The position numbers and the translations under genes are program-made. From assembly GCF_000931445.1 (NCBI RefSeq), contig NZ_CP010849.1:1984001-2048000 (forward strand): a stretch of 64,000 nt of DNA, given 5' to 3'. Positions 41,633 through 49,859 of this stretch are shown piece by piece. The stretch's first letter is position 1. Every line of letters begins with the position of its first letter. Source of the DNA: Streptomyces cyaneogriseus subsp. noncyanogenus (lineage in GTDB: Bacteria > Actinomycetota > Actinomycetes > Streptomycetales > Streptomycetaceae). Under the pieces are notes generated by a model. The model saw only the letters and a program-made list of their open reading frames with translations. It had not been told where the DNA came from and did no database searches.

Positions 41633-43090
41633 CTACCGCCGCTGCCGCTTCCAGGGGCCCGTGATGGCGAGCAGGACGCCGGGCTTCTGGATGCAGGCGA
41701 ACAGGGTCCTGCCGTCCGGCGAGAAGGTGACACCGGCGAACTCGCTGTACTCGGGCGCCTCCTCGGTGCCGATGTTCAGCTCGTTGCGGGCGATCGGGTA
41801 GGTGCGGCCGCTGTCGGTGGCGCCGAACAGGTGCTGGACGCCGTCGCCGTCCTCGGCGACGACGAGACCGCCGTAGGGGGAGACGGTGATGTTGTCGGGG
41901 CCGTCGAGGGCGCCGTCCCGGGCGGGGCCGGCGTCGACGCCGAGCAGGATCTTCAGGGTGAGGGTGCGGCGCCTGGGGTCGTAGAACCAGACCTGGCCGT
42001 CGTGCTCGGCACCGGGGCTCTCGGCGCGGGCGAAGGAGGAGACGACGTAGGCGCCGCCGTCCCCCCACCACATGCCCTCCAGCTTGCGGGCCCGGGTGAC
42101 CTGACCGTCGGTGAACTGCTTGCGCACGGAGGTCGTCCGCGCGTCGCGGTCGGGGACGTCGATCCAGTCGACGCCGTAGACGGTCCCGATCCGCGTGGCC
42201 CGGGAGAGGTCGTCGACGAACCGGCCGCCGGAGTCGAAGCACTTGAACGCCTGGAGGCGCCCCGCGTCGTCGGGCAGCCCGCGCAGCCGGCCGCGGCCGT
42301 GCCGGAAGCCCTCCGGCGGGGTCCAGCGGTACAGCAGGCCGTTGGGGTTGGAGGCGTCCTCGGTGAGGTAGAGGTGGCCGCGCCCGGGATCGACGACGAC
42401 GGCCTCGTGGGCGTAGCGGCCCAGGGCCTTGAGCGGCTTGGGGCCGCGGTTGGCGCGCCGGTCGGCGGGGTCGACCTCGAAGACGTAGCCGTGGTCCTCG
42501 GTCATGCCGTTGGAGCCGGCCCTGTCCTCGGTCTCCTCGCAGGTCAACCAGGTCCCCCACGGGGTGCTGCCGCCCGCGCAGTTGGTGGAGGTGCCGGCGA
42601 TGCCCACCCACTCGGCGACCTGGCCGCCGGGACGGAGCTCGACGACCGTGCAGCCCCCGGCGGCCGCCGGGTCGTAGACCAGGCCCTCGGCGAGCGGCAC
42701 GGGGTGCTCCCAGCGGGAGCGGGGACCGCCCAGTTCGTGGTTGTTGACCAGGAGGGTGGTGCCGCGGGGGCCGTCGAAGGCGGCGGTGCCGTCGTGGTGG
42801 GAGGGGGTGGGCTCGCCGGACTCCAGCCTCGTCCGGCCGCCGTGCGTGAGGACGCGGTACGTGAACCCGGCGGGCAGGGCGAGGATGCCGTCCGGGTCGG
42901 GGACCAGCGGCCCGTACCCGGCGCCGCCGTGCCGGTCCCACGGGTCCTCCGCGTCCTCACCCACGCTCACGGTCTCCGTGGACGCCAGCGCGTTCGGGGC
43001 GGAGGCCAGGGCGCCGACGCTGCCCGCCAGCGCGATGCCGGCACCGGAGACCGCGATGCGTCCGGCGAAGTCCCTGCGGGTGAGCGACAT
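41633..43090 (-). CDS. Tat-exported PhoX/DUF839-family protein (alkaline-phosphatase-like)
   Basis: 485 residues. A classical twin-arginine signal (SLTRRDFAGRIAVSGAGIALAG) leads a beta-propeller of the DUF839/PhoX family, with LLVNNHELGG, TWLTCEETED, and SPYGGLVVAEDGDGVQHLFG at positions expected for metal and phosphate ligands. PhoX enzymes are calcium/iron phosphatases folded before Tat export. A pair of PHO-box-like repeats lies 70-90 bp upstream, so induction at low phosphate is likely. ATG at 43090 with AGGAGA 5 nt upstream. Phosphatase activity itself is inferred. Confidence 0.87.
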   Translation of the reverse strand: MSLTRRDFAGRIAVSGAGIALAGSVGALASAPNALASTETVSVGEDAEDPWDRHGGAGYGPLVPDPDGILALPAGFTYRVLTHGGRTRLESGEPTPSHHDGTAAFDGPRGTTLLVNNHELGGPRSRWEHPVPLAEGLVYDPAAAGGCTVVELRPGGQVAEWVGIAGTSTNCAGGSTPWGTWLTCEETEDRAGSNGMTEDHGYVFEVDPADRRANRGPKPLKALGRYAHEAVVVDPGRGHLYLTEDASNPNGLLYRWTPPEGFRHGRGRLRGLPDDAGRLQAFKCFDSGGRFVDDLSRATRIGTVYGVDWIDVPDRDARTTSVRKQFTDGQVTRARKLEGMWWGDGGAYVVSSFARAESPGAEHDGQVWFYDPRRRTLTLKILLGVDAGPARDGALDGPDNITVSPYGGLVVAEDGDGVQHLFGATDSGRTYPIARNELNIGTEEAPEYSEFAGVTFSPDGRTLFACIQKPGVLLAITGPWKRQRR

Positions 43091-43158
43091 GGTGTCTCCT
43101 GTGACGGTGGGCGGGCCGTGGAGGATGGCGGACATGGCTTCCGCGCCACCGTTCCGCC

Positions 43159-43180
43159 CCCGCCTGAACGCAAGTTGAAC
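43159..43180 (-). promoter_or_regulatory. PHO-box-like direct repeats (PhoP site)
   Basis: On the minus strand GTTCAACTTGC and GTTCAGGCGGG follow each other with no gap, giving the 11-nt repeat period of Streptomyces PhoP sites (consensus GTTCACC per unit); the first five bases match in both. It lies 69 bp upstream of the PhoX-like start codon. Confidence 0.65.
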
Positions 43181-43281
43181 AGCGCGGGACGCCACCGGAC
43201 CCGCTTGCGTGAATCCGCGCGGGACCGCCGCCACGCGACCGGCCGGCGACACCCCTTCCCCGGCTCCCCCGCCTCCCGTTC

Positions 43282-43314
43282 CCGGCTCCCCCGGCGCGAC
43301 GCCGCGGGAGCCGG
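43282..43314 (-). terminator. terminator after the 480-residue hypothetical gene
   Basis: CCGGCTCCC (43282-43290) pairs with GGGAGCCGG (43306-43314); CGGC and GCCG extend the stem inside after one mismatch, around a GCGAC loop. It lies about 30 bp past the stop. Confidence 0.75.
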
Positions 43315-43343
43315 ACGACCGCCCCGGCGCCGCGCAGGCGGGG

Positions 43344-44786
43344 TCAGACCCCTTGCTGCGAGCGCGCCTTGAAGGCGGCCTTCCGGGCCTCCTTGGCGAT
43401 CTTCTTGTCCGGGTGCAGCCGCCCCATCGCCTCCAGTACGTCCGCGGTGGCCGGGTGGCCGACCCGCCAGGCCGTGCCGAAGAAGCCGCTGTGCTGCCGG
43501 GCCAGCCCCTCCACCAGGGCCCGCAGCTCCTCGGAGTTGCCCTCGGCCGCGAGCTGGGCGGCGACCGTGTCGATGGTGAGCCAGAAGACCATCGCCTCCG
43601 ACGGCGCGGGCACGTCGCGGGCACCGTGCTCGGTGAGCCACACCCGGGCCAGTCCGCCCAGCTCGGCGTCGTCGAGGACCTCCCGCAGGGCGGGCTCCGC
43701 GTCGGCGCCCACGAGGGAGAGCGCCTGCTGGCAGCGCAGCCGCCGCAGCGGCGCACCGCTGTCCGAGCCGCGTGCCGCGGCCAGCAACTCGCGTGCGGCG
43801 GCGAGGGGTTCGCGGCGGGCGAGCCACTGCTCGGTCTCGGCCTGTGCCGCGGCCGGCCCGAACGCGGCCGTCCCGTCGAGCAGCGCGTCGGCGCCCTTGT
43901 CCGCGAGCTCCCCGACCGCGGGGACGGCGAAACCGGCCTCCAGCAGCCGGGCCCGCAGCCCGTACAGGCCGAGCGGCGTCAGCCGCACCAGGCCGTAACG
44001 GGCCACGTCCGTGTCGTCGCCGGGCACCGCGGTCTCCTCGGCCCCCTCCCCCGTCCCGGTCTCGGTCAGGAGGGCCTCGTCGACCGGCCGGTACTCGACC
44101 AGGCCGATCGGCTCCAGCAGCCGGAACTGGTCGTCCAGCCGCATCATCGCGTCGGACACCTGCTGCAGCACGTCGTTGCTGGGCTCGGCCATGTCGCCGG
44201 GCACGAGCACGGAGGCGGCCAGCGCGGGCAGCGGCACGGGGCCCTCGCCCGGGCCGTCCTCGCTGACGGTGAGGAGGTACAGGTTGCCGAGCACCCCCTC
44301 CAGGAACTCCGCCTCCGCCTCCGGATCGAAGTCCAGGGACGACAGGTCGACCTCGCCGCCCTCGGCCATCGCGTCGACGACCGCGCCGAGGTCGGGCACG
44401 CTCGCGTCGGCGAGGACCGCCTCCAGGGCGCCGAGCCACACCTGGAGCACGTCGTGGGGCGAGCCGCCGGTGAGCAGCGCCAGGTCCGCGCCCGCGGCGA
44501 CGGCGCCCTTCTCCTCGTCGGTGATCTCCACCAGCCCGGTGTCCACGGCGACCCGCCACGCCTCGCTCGCGTACGCCGCGGCCTCGTCCCCGCTCAGCCC
44601 GAGCGCCTCGGCCGCCGCGGGGAGCTGCTCGTCGACGAGCCCGCCCCCGGCGTCGACCCGGGTGTCCGGCCCGGCCCAGCGGGCCAGCCGGGCGGCCCGG
44701 GAGAGCAACGGCGTGGACAGCGCGTCGCGGGCCAGCTCCGCTTCGGCGTGCAGCCGCACCGGCGGCAGGGGGGAGCTGTCTGACAT
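43344..44786 (-). CDS. conserved hypothetical protein, 480 residues, acidic helical
   Basis: No family recognised. It is soluble, strongly acidic in residues 85-260 and almost entirely helical, with leucine-rich stretches in the last third (REVLDDAELGGLARVWLTEHG, LEAMGRLHPDKKIAKEARKAA) that look like HEAT-type helical repeats and end in a basic tail. No signal peptide, membrane helix or catalytic motif is visible. A 20-bp tandem repeat array lies just 16 bp upstream of the ATG at 44786, and a hairpin terminator follows the gene, so it is a single-gene unit. Confidence 0.75.
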   Translation of the reverse strand: MSDSSPLPPVRLHAEAELARDALSTPLLSRAARLARWAGPDTRVDAGGGLVDEQLPAAAEALGLSGDEAAAYASEAWRVAVDTGLVEITDEEKGAVAAGADLALLTGGSPHDVLQVWLGALEAVLADASVPDLGAVVDAMAEGGEVDLSSLDFDPEAEAEFLEGVLGNLYLLTVSEDGPGEGPVPLPALAASVLVPGDMAEPSNDVLQQVSDAMMRLDDQFRLLEPIGLVEYRPVDEALLTETGTGEGAEETAVPGDDTDVARYGLVRLTPLGLYGLRARLLEAGFAVPAVGELADKGADALLDGTAAFGPAAAQAETEQWLARREPLAAARELLAAARGSDSGAPLRRLRCQQALSLVGADAEPALREVLDDAELGGLARVWLTEHGARDVPAPSEAMVFWLTIDTVAAQLAAEGNSEELRALVEGLARQHSGFFGTAWRVGHPATADVLEAMGRLHPDKKIAKEARKAAFKARSQQGV

Positions 44787-44802
44787 CGGCTGTTTCTCCT
44801 AG

Positions 44803-44882
44803 CGCGCCTCGAAGGCCGTACGTCCGCGTCGAGGGCCGTACGGCCGCCTGGGAGGTCCTGCGACCACCTGGAACGCCGTACG
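44803..44882. repeat. four degenerate 20-bp tandem repeats upstream of the hypothetical gene
   Basis: Units at 44803, 44823, 44843 and 44863: CGCGCCTCGAAGGCCGTACG, TCCGCGTCGAGGGCCGTACG, GCCGCCTGGGAGGTCCTGCG and ACCACCTGGAACGCCGTACG. GCCGTACG ends three of four. The period equals that of the array at 14281-14360, though the sequence differs. The rest of the 391-bp gap to 45177 has a TTGACA (44978-44983) without a matching -10, and no gene. Confidence 0.75.
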
Positions 44883-45177
44883 CCCGGCGGGCGACACGGC
44901 TCGACCGCTCAGCCTAGACGGGTTTGGCCCCATGCCGCCCGGTTCATCTCCCCGTCGGCCGCCGTACATGGCCGAAACCTTGACAACGAGCGCGGCCAGG
45001 CAGGAGATTGACGCGCGTAGAAGCCGTATCAGCCAGGGACACGTGGTCGCGCCCGCCACCCGCCCGCCGCGCAGGCCGTGCGGGGCGGGCGCGGCCATCC
45101 CGCTTCCCGCGGCCCCTCGCGTTCCGCCTCCGCTCCACCTCGTCCCGGCGTTCCGCCACATCCCCGGAGGGATTCCC

Positions 45178-47004
45178 TTGCCGACCACGTCGTCCGCGCG
45201 GCTGGCCGCGCTCACCGTCGCCGCCGTGTGCTCCGCGGCGTCCACCGTCGTCCTGAGCGCGCCCGCGCACGCCCAGTCGGTGCGCGTCCACGACATCCAG
45301 GGCACCACCCGCATATCCCCCTACGCCGGACGGCAGGTCGCCGACGTGACCGGAATCGTCACCGGCGTGCGCTCCTACGGCTCCTCCAAGGGCTTCTGGA
45401 TGCAGGACCCGTCCCCGGACGCCGACCCGGCCACCAGCGAAGGCGTGTTCGTCTTCACCTCCTCCGCCCCGAAGGCCGCCGTCGGCGACGCGGTCACCGT
45501 CTCCGGCACGGTGACGGAGTACGTCCCCGGCGGCACCTCCTCCGGGAACCAGTCGCTGACCGAGATCACCCGCCCCAAGGTCACCGTCGTCTCGAGCGGC
45601 AACCCGGTCCCGGCCGCGGTGACCGTCGACGCCGCCTCCGTGCCGGGCCGGTACGCGCCCGACGGCGACAGCGCCGCCAACGGCTCGGTCAACGGGCTGC
45701 CCCTGCGCCCCGACCGGTACGCGCTCGACTTCTACGAGTCCCTGGAGGGCATGAACGTCCGGGTCGCCGACGTCCGCGTGGTCGGCGCCACCGACCCGTA
45801 CACCGAGCTGTGGGTGACGGTGAAGCCGGACGAGAACCGCAACCGGCGCGGCGGCACCGTCTACGGCTCGTACGCGGCGCAGAACACGGGCCGGCTCCAG
45901 ATCCAGTCCCTCGGCCGGGCCGCGGACTTCCCCGAGGCGAACGTGGGCGACACCCTGGCCGGTGCCACCGCCGGCCCGCTGGACTACAACCAGTACGGCG
46001 GCTACACCCTGGTCGCCCGCGAACTCGGCGCCCTGGAGAGCGGGGGCCTGCACCGCGAGACCACGCGTGCGCAGCTCCGCGGCGAGCTGGCCGTGGCGAC
46101 GTACAACGTCGAGAACCTCGATCCCTCCGACGACACCTTCGCCGCGCACGCCGAAGCCATCGTGCGCCACCTCTCCTCCCCCGACATCGTGTCCCTGGAG
46201 GAGATCCAGGACAACAGCGGCGCCACCGACGACGGCACGGTGGCCGCCGACGAGACGGTGGGCCGGCTGATCGACGCGATCGTCGCGGCGGGCGGCCCCC
46301 GCTACGACTGGCGCGGCGTCGACCCGGCCGACAAGACCGACGGCGGCGAGCCGGGCGGCAACATCCGCCAGGTGTTCCTGTTCAACCCCGGGCGGGTCTC
46401 CTTCACCGACCGCCCCGGCGGTGACGCCACCACCGCGACCGGAGTGACCGAGGTCCGCGGCAAGGCGGCCCTGACCGTCTCCCCCGGCCGCGTCGACCCG
46501 GCCGACCCGGCCTGGGCGAACAGCCGCAAGCCGCTGGCCGGCGAGTTCGTCTTCCGCGGCCGGACGGTCGTCGTGGTCGCCAACCACTTCAACTCCAAGG
46601 GCGGCGACCAGGGTCTGACCTCCCAGTACCAGCCCCCGGCCCGCGGCTCGGAGACCCAGCGCCACCTCCAGGCGAAGGCCGTGAACACCTTCGTGCGGCA
46701 GATCCTCGACGTCCAGAAGAACGCGGACGTGGTCGTGCTCGGCGACATCAACGACTTCGAGTTCTCCACGACCACGCGCATCCTGGAGGGCGACGGCGAG
46801 TTGTGGTCGGCGGTCAAGTCGCTGCCGAGGAGCGAGCGCTACTCGTACGTCTACCAGGGCAACAGCCAGGCCCTGGACCAGATCCTGGTCAGCCCGTCGA
46901 TCCGGCGCGGCGACGGGGTGGAGTACGACAGCGTGCACCTCAACGCCGAGTTCCACGACCAGATCAGCGACCACGACCCGCAGGTGCTGCGGTTCCGGCC
47001 CTGA
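45178..47004 (+). CDS. secreted endonuclease/exonuclease/phosphatase-family nuclease (ExeM-like)
   Basis: 608 residues. The TTG at 45178 is taken as start because GGAGG lies 7 nt upstream and a signal peptide follows directly (ARLAALTVAAVCSAASTVVLSAPAHAQ). Residues ~30-270 form OB-fold/lamin-tail-like strands as in ExeM, and ~300-605 the nuclease domain: VATYNVENLDPSD, IVSLEEIQDN (metal Glu), VVVANHFNSKGGD (His), VVLGDINDFEFS (Asp-x-Asn) and DQISDHDPQVLRF with the final Asp-His. Probably degrades extracellular DNA or RNA for nutrients. It stands alone. Confidence 0.9.
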   Translation: MPTTSSARLAALTVAAVCSAASTVVLSAPAHAQSVRVHDIQGTTRISPYAGRQVADVTGIVTGVRSYGSSKGFWMQDPSPDADPATSEGVFVFTSSAPKAAVGDAVTVSGTVTEYVPGGTSSGNQSLTEITRPKVTVVSSGNPVPAAVTVDAASVPGRYAPDGDSAANGSVNGLPLRPDRYALDFYESLEGMNVRVADVRVVGATDPYTELWVTVKPDENRNRRGGTVYGSYAAQNTGRLQIQSLGRAADFPEANVGDTLAGATAGPLDYNQYGGYTLVARELGALESGGLHRETTRAQLRGELAVATYNVENLDPSDDTFAAHAEAIVRHLSSPDIVSLEEIQDNSGATDDGTVAADETVGRLIDAIVAAGGPRYDWRGVDPADKTDGGEPGGNIRQVFLFNPGRVSFTDRPGGDATTATGVTEVRGKAALTVSPGRVDPADPAWANSRKPLAGEFVFRGRTVVVVANHFNSKGGDQGLTSQYQPPARGSETQRHLQAKAVNTFVRQILDVQKNADVVVLGDINDFEFSTTTRILEGDGELWSAVKSLPRSERYSYVYQGNSQALDQILVSPSIRRGDGVEYDSVHLNAEFHDQISDHDPQVLRFRP

Positions 47005-47027
47005 CGCGTCCGCGGCTGGGGGCGGGT

Positions 47028-47732
47028 TCAGGACGGCACGAGACCGAGGGCGTGGTCGTACCGGCTGCCGGTGAAGCCCGTCACGCCCGGGTACGTCCGC
47101 ACCCGCTCCCACAACTCCGTCGCCGCACCGATGCCCTGGCCCGGCGCGGCGAGGGCCTCGTCGTAGGCCGGGGCGCTCTCCCACTCGGCGTAGTTGAGGA
47201 CGTGACTTGCGTCGGCGCTCAGGTGGAAGTGGGCGGCGATCAGGCCGCGGTGCTCCGCCGGCTCGTCGGCGAGCGCCTTGAGCACGAGGCCGATCCAGTC
47301 CGCGCGCCGCCCGGCCGCCGCCTCCTCGAAGCCGATCCGCACCGTCACGATCAGGCCGGGGGTGCGGTCGTCGCCGGCGGCGCGCTCGCGGCTGCGGTGG
47401 TACCGGTAGCGGTGGAGCCCCAGCCGCTCGATGTCCGGCACCGCGGTGTCGATCTCGTCGACGCGCTCCTGCCGGTGGGTCTTCGAGAACGCCTCGTACG
47501 CCTGCTCGCTCGTCCATCGCGAGTGGTGCATGAGCGTTTCTCCGTCGTGCCCGGTGTAGACGTGGTAGGCCCGCAGGCCCTCGCTGGGCCAGGGGCGGCG
47601 CTCCCAGGCGCGGGCGATCGCCTCGACGGCCTGCCGCTGCCGCTCGGGGGTGCCCACGCGCCAGGTGCTGAAGAAGGGCGCCGCCACGTCCGTGCGGGTC
47701 AGGTCGGGGGGTGCTGCGGTACGGCGGGTCAT
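47028..47732 (-). CDS. antibiotic-biosynthesis-monooxygenase-like (ABM) protein, two repeats
   Basis: 234 residues made of two ferredoxin-like dimeric alpha/beta barrel units: the first around VGTPERQRQAVEAIARAWERRPWP...LMHHSRWTSEQAYEAF, the second around TVRIGFEEAAAGRRADWIGLVLKAL...VLNYAEWESAPAYDEAL. This is the ABM/heme-monooxygenase fold used in polyketide oxidation and stress proteins; no catalytic residues can be assigned. The ATG at 47732 has GGAGG 5 nt upstream. It converges on the nuclease gene with a 23-bp gap and has no pathway neighbour. Confidence 0.82.
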   Translation of the reverse strand: MTRRTAAPPDLTRTDVAAPFFSTWRVGTPERQRQAVEAIARAWERRPWPSEGLRAYHVYTGHDGETLMHHSRWTSEQAYEAFSKTHRQERVDEIDTAVPDIERLGLHRYRYHRSRERAAGDDRTPGLIVTVRIGFEEAAAGRRADWIGLVLKALADEPAEHRGLIAAHFHLSADASHVLNYAEWESAPAYDEALAAPGQGIGAATELWERVRTYPGVTGFTGSRYDHALGLVPS

Positions 47733-47876
47733 GCCGGCCTCCGGGGTGGGTGGTGGGCGACGGGTGGTCGTCGCGCGCACCGACCACCTTTCAACCTCCA
47801 CCTGACTTGAGGTCAAGCGCGGTCAGGCCCGTCTCCCGGAGAGGGACGCCCGAGGGGACGCCCGAGACAACCGAAG

Positions 47877-47897
47877 GGGGGCCTCGCGAAGGCCCCC
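47877..47897 (-). terminator. terminator after the DUF3618 gene
   Basis: GGGGGCCT (47877-47884) pairs perfectly with AGGCCCCC (47890-47897) around CGCGA, about 17 bp past the stop codon of the DUF3618/holin operon. Confidence 0.8.
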
Positions 47898-47913
47898 TCC
47901 CCCGGTGCCGGTG

Positions 47914-48363
47914 TCAGCGGTGCCCGTTGTGCCGCCTGCGCAGCACGCCCGCCGCGACGACGGCGCCCGCCGCGGCGCCCGCGAGCAGCACCGGAGCCGG
48001 GTGCCTGCGCCCGGCCCGGACCAGGTCGCGGACGGGTTCCGGCACGTGCTCCACGGCGTGGCCCGCCCGGCTCGCCCGTTCCTGCACGGTGTGCCCGGCC
48101 TGGGCGGCGCTGCTGCGCAGTTGCACGGTCATCGCCCCGGCCCGGTCCCTCAGGTCGGCGGCCCGTGCCTTGGCGCGGCCCTTCACGTCGGTCTTGCCCG
48201 CCAGCTCCTCGACGGTGTCGCCGAGTTCATGGCGGGTCTGTTCGATCTGCCGCCGCAGCTCGTCGGGGCCCTTGGCCCCACCGGCCGTCCGCGCGGCCGG
48301 CCCGGTCCTGGCGGCATCCCCGCCCGGGGTCGCCGGAGTGGTCGGGTCCGTCGGATCCGTCAT
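47914..48363 (-). CDS. DUF3618-domain protein
   Basis: 149 residues. DUF3618 is seen as PDELRRQIEQTRHELGDTVEELAGKTDVKGRAKARAADLRDRA (about 33-75): an amphipathic, probably coiled-coil helix. One hydrophobic segment near the C-terminus (VLLAGAAAGAVVAAGVL) is followed by basic residues, so it is likely a peripheral or C-tail-anchored membrane protein. It pairs with a holin-family membrane protein upstream, sharing a 4-bp overlap; this couple is common in actinomycetes, but its role (envelope stress or membrane organisation) is not known. Confidence 0.87.
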   Translation of the reverse strand: MTDPTDPTTPATPGGDAARTGPAARTAGGAKGPDELRRQIEQTRHELGDTVEELAGKTDVKGRAKARAADLRDRAGAMTVQLRSSAAQAGHTVQERASRAGHAVEHVPEPVRDLVRAGRRHPAPVLLAGAAAGAVVAAGVLRRRHNGHR

Positions 48364-48779
48364 CGATGCGCCCTTTCCCTGATCTCCTCCACGTCGGCCC
48401 TGACGCTGCCGAGGGTCGCCTCGGGCGTGGGGGGTGCGGCCCGGCGGAGCTGGGCGCGTCCGGCCACGGCCAGCAGGCCCGCGGTCACGAACAGCACCGC
48501 CGTCACGATGAGCGCCGCGGCCCAGACGGGCAACGCCAGCGAGAGCGCGGCGGTGGCCGTGCCGGCCAGGGCGAACAGACCGACGTAGGCGACGGCGCCC
48601 GCGGCACCGAGCAGTCCGCCGCCGCGTCCGGCGCGCCGGCCTTTCTCGGCCAGTTCCTCCTTGGCGAGGGCCACTTCCTGGCGTACGAGCCGGGAGAGCT
48701 GTTCGGTGGCCTGACCCACGAGTTCGCCCACGGAGTGGTGCTCGTCGCGCACGGGCCTGGGTGCTGTGGTCCCGGTCAC
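48360..48779 (-). CDS. holin-superfamily (phage holin family III-like) membrane protein
   Basis: 139 residues with an amphipathic N-terminal helix (SVGELVGQATEQLSRLVRQEVALAKEEL), two transmembrane segments (AAGAVAYVGLFALAGTATAAL and WAAALIVTAVLFVTAGLLAVAG) and a charged tail. This is the actinobacterial 'phage holin family' protein that is chromosomal and not part of a prophage. The GTG at 48779 has GGAGG 9 nt upstream. Its stop codon overlaps the DUF3618 start, so both should be made together. Confidence 0.87.
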   Translation of the reverse strand: MTGTTAPRPVRDEHHSVGELVGQATEQLSRLVRQEVALAKEELAEKGRRAGRGGGLLGAAGAVAYVGLFALAGTATAALSLALPVWAAALIVTAVLFVTAGLLAVAGRAQLRRAAPPTPEATLGSVRADVEEIRERAHR

Positions 48780-48832
48780 GGTGTTCCGCCTCCTCTCGGT
48801 TCGGGCCACCCGGGTACCCGCACCCGACCTCG

Positions 48833-49528
48833 CTACCCCTGCCCCGCGCCGCCCGCCCCGCGGGCGCCGAGCCGGGCCAGCTCTGACTGGAACCAGTCGA
48901 GGCGGGCCTGCAACAGCGCCGCCTCGGCGACCAGTTCGGGCACGCCGAACGCCGCCGCCACCGGCTCCTGGGGCGGGCGCGGCCCCGCCGCCCCGCCTCC
49001 GGCGACCACCCGCAGCCCGTCCCCGGCCAGCCGCGCGAAGGCGGCGAGGGAGAGGGCGTACCGGCCGCGCAGGCAGCCCTCGCAGGAGGGGGCGAGCGCG
49101 CGCCAGCCGGGCCGGCCCCAGCCCGCGTCGGCCAGCGCCACCGCGGCCGTGCCGCACGCGCAGGGCCCGGCGGTCGCGGTCCGCACCCGCTGGCGGGCGT
49201 AGCGGAAGCCGTGTTCGAAGCGGATGTAGGCGCCCAGGACCGTCACTTCCAGCAGGACGGCCGTGCGGTGCTCGGCCGTGCACAGCAGCGCCTCGGCGGC
49301 GGCCCGGTCGTGCACGCAGTGGAAGCCGCAGTCGCAGCGGCGCTGGGGCGGCCGGTGCCGCAGGCCGTAGACGCAGGACGCGTCGGCGCGGACTCCGTAC
49401 GGCAGCGCGCCGCCCAGGGACACCCCGGTGAAGGCGGCCCGGGCGCCGTCCTGGGAGAGCACCGCGTGGGCGATCTTGTATCCGGTCGGCGGCTCCGCAG
49501 GGCGTTCCTCCGGAAGCCGCAGCCTCAT
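48833..49528 (-). CDS. hypothetical Cys-rich protein, possible zinc binding
   Basis: 231 residues, no family recognised. It contains RRCDCGFHCVHD (about 68-79) and GPCACGTAA plus PSCEGCLRG, i.e. several CxC/CxxC pairs typical of zinc sites, and no membrane segment. A coiled-coil-like end (LVAEAALLQARLDWFQSELARLG) could give dimerisation. Its ATG at 49528 overlaps the stop of a 44-residue gene, so the two are coupled. No catalytic motif; DNA binding or metal sensing is possible only by analogy. Confidence 0.7.
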   Translation of the reverse strand: MRLRLPEERPAEPPTGYKIAHAVLSQDGARAAFTGVSLGGALPYGVRADASCVYGLRHRPPQRRCDCGFHCVHDRAAAEALLCTAEHRTAVLLEVTVLGAYIRFEHGFRYARQRVRTATAGPCACGTAAVALADAGWGRPGWRALAPSCEGCLRGRYALSLAAFARLAGDGLRVVAGGGAAGPRPPQEPVAAAFGVPELVAEAALLQARLDWFQSELARLGARGAGGAGQG

Positions 49529-49659
49529 CGGGCGGCCGGCACCTCTTCGGGCGCGGCCAGGGCGGGCTCCTGGACCTCCTCGGGAATCCGGAGCTCCTCC
49601 TCCTGGACCTCGGGCCGCTCCTGCGCGATCCCCGTGGCGAGTGCCTTGCCGAGCTTCAT
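49525..49659 (-). CDS. small acidic hypothetical protein (44 residues)
   Basis: Starts MKLGKALATGIAQ and continues with a strongly acidic stretch (EVQEEELRIPEEVQEP). The ATG at 49659 has GGGAGG 4-5 nt upstream, and the stop codon overlaps the ATG of the Cys-rich gene in the ATGA pattern used by real operons here. In-frame starts further upstream exist, so the N-terminus is uncertain. No signal peptide. Partner or regulator of the Cys-rich protein is a guess from position. Confidence 0.6.
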   Translation of the reverse strand: MKLGKALATGIAQERPEVQEEELRIPEEVQEPALAAPEEVPAAR

Positions 49660-49859
49660 GACGCCTCCCATGACCCTGACGTGGTGCCGGTGACCGTCCC
49701 CGCCATGGTGCCCGAAGACGACCGCCTTGCCCATAGGGCCCCGCCCCGGCCCGACGGAACCAGGCCACGCCCCCGCACCCATCCCTGAAGCATTTCTTAC
49801 GCATACTTCGTAGCAGATTTAAGTAGAGCTACAGCGTAGTGCCCGCGGAGACTACCGCC

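Noticed and set aside
45119..45157. GTTCCGCC repeats upstream of the secreted nuclease as a PHO box
   Set aside because: Only four or five of seven bases per unit match, and the units are not in the 11-nt phase; likely chance in G/C-rich DNA.
48360..48779. Holin-family gene as sign of a prophage
   Set aside because: No phage structural, integrase or lysis genes nearby; this holin/DUF3618 pair is a normal chromosomal unit in actinomycetes.
49810..49839. Three GTAG tetramers at exact 13-bp spacing before dapA
   Set aside because: Too short a motif to be meaningful without conservation data.
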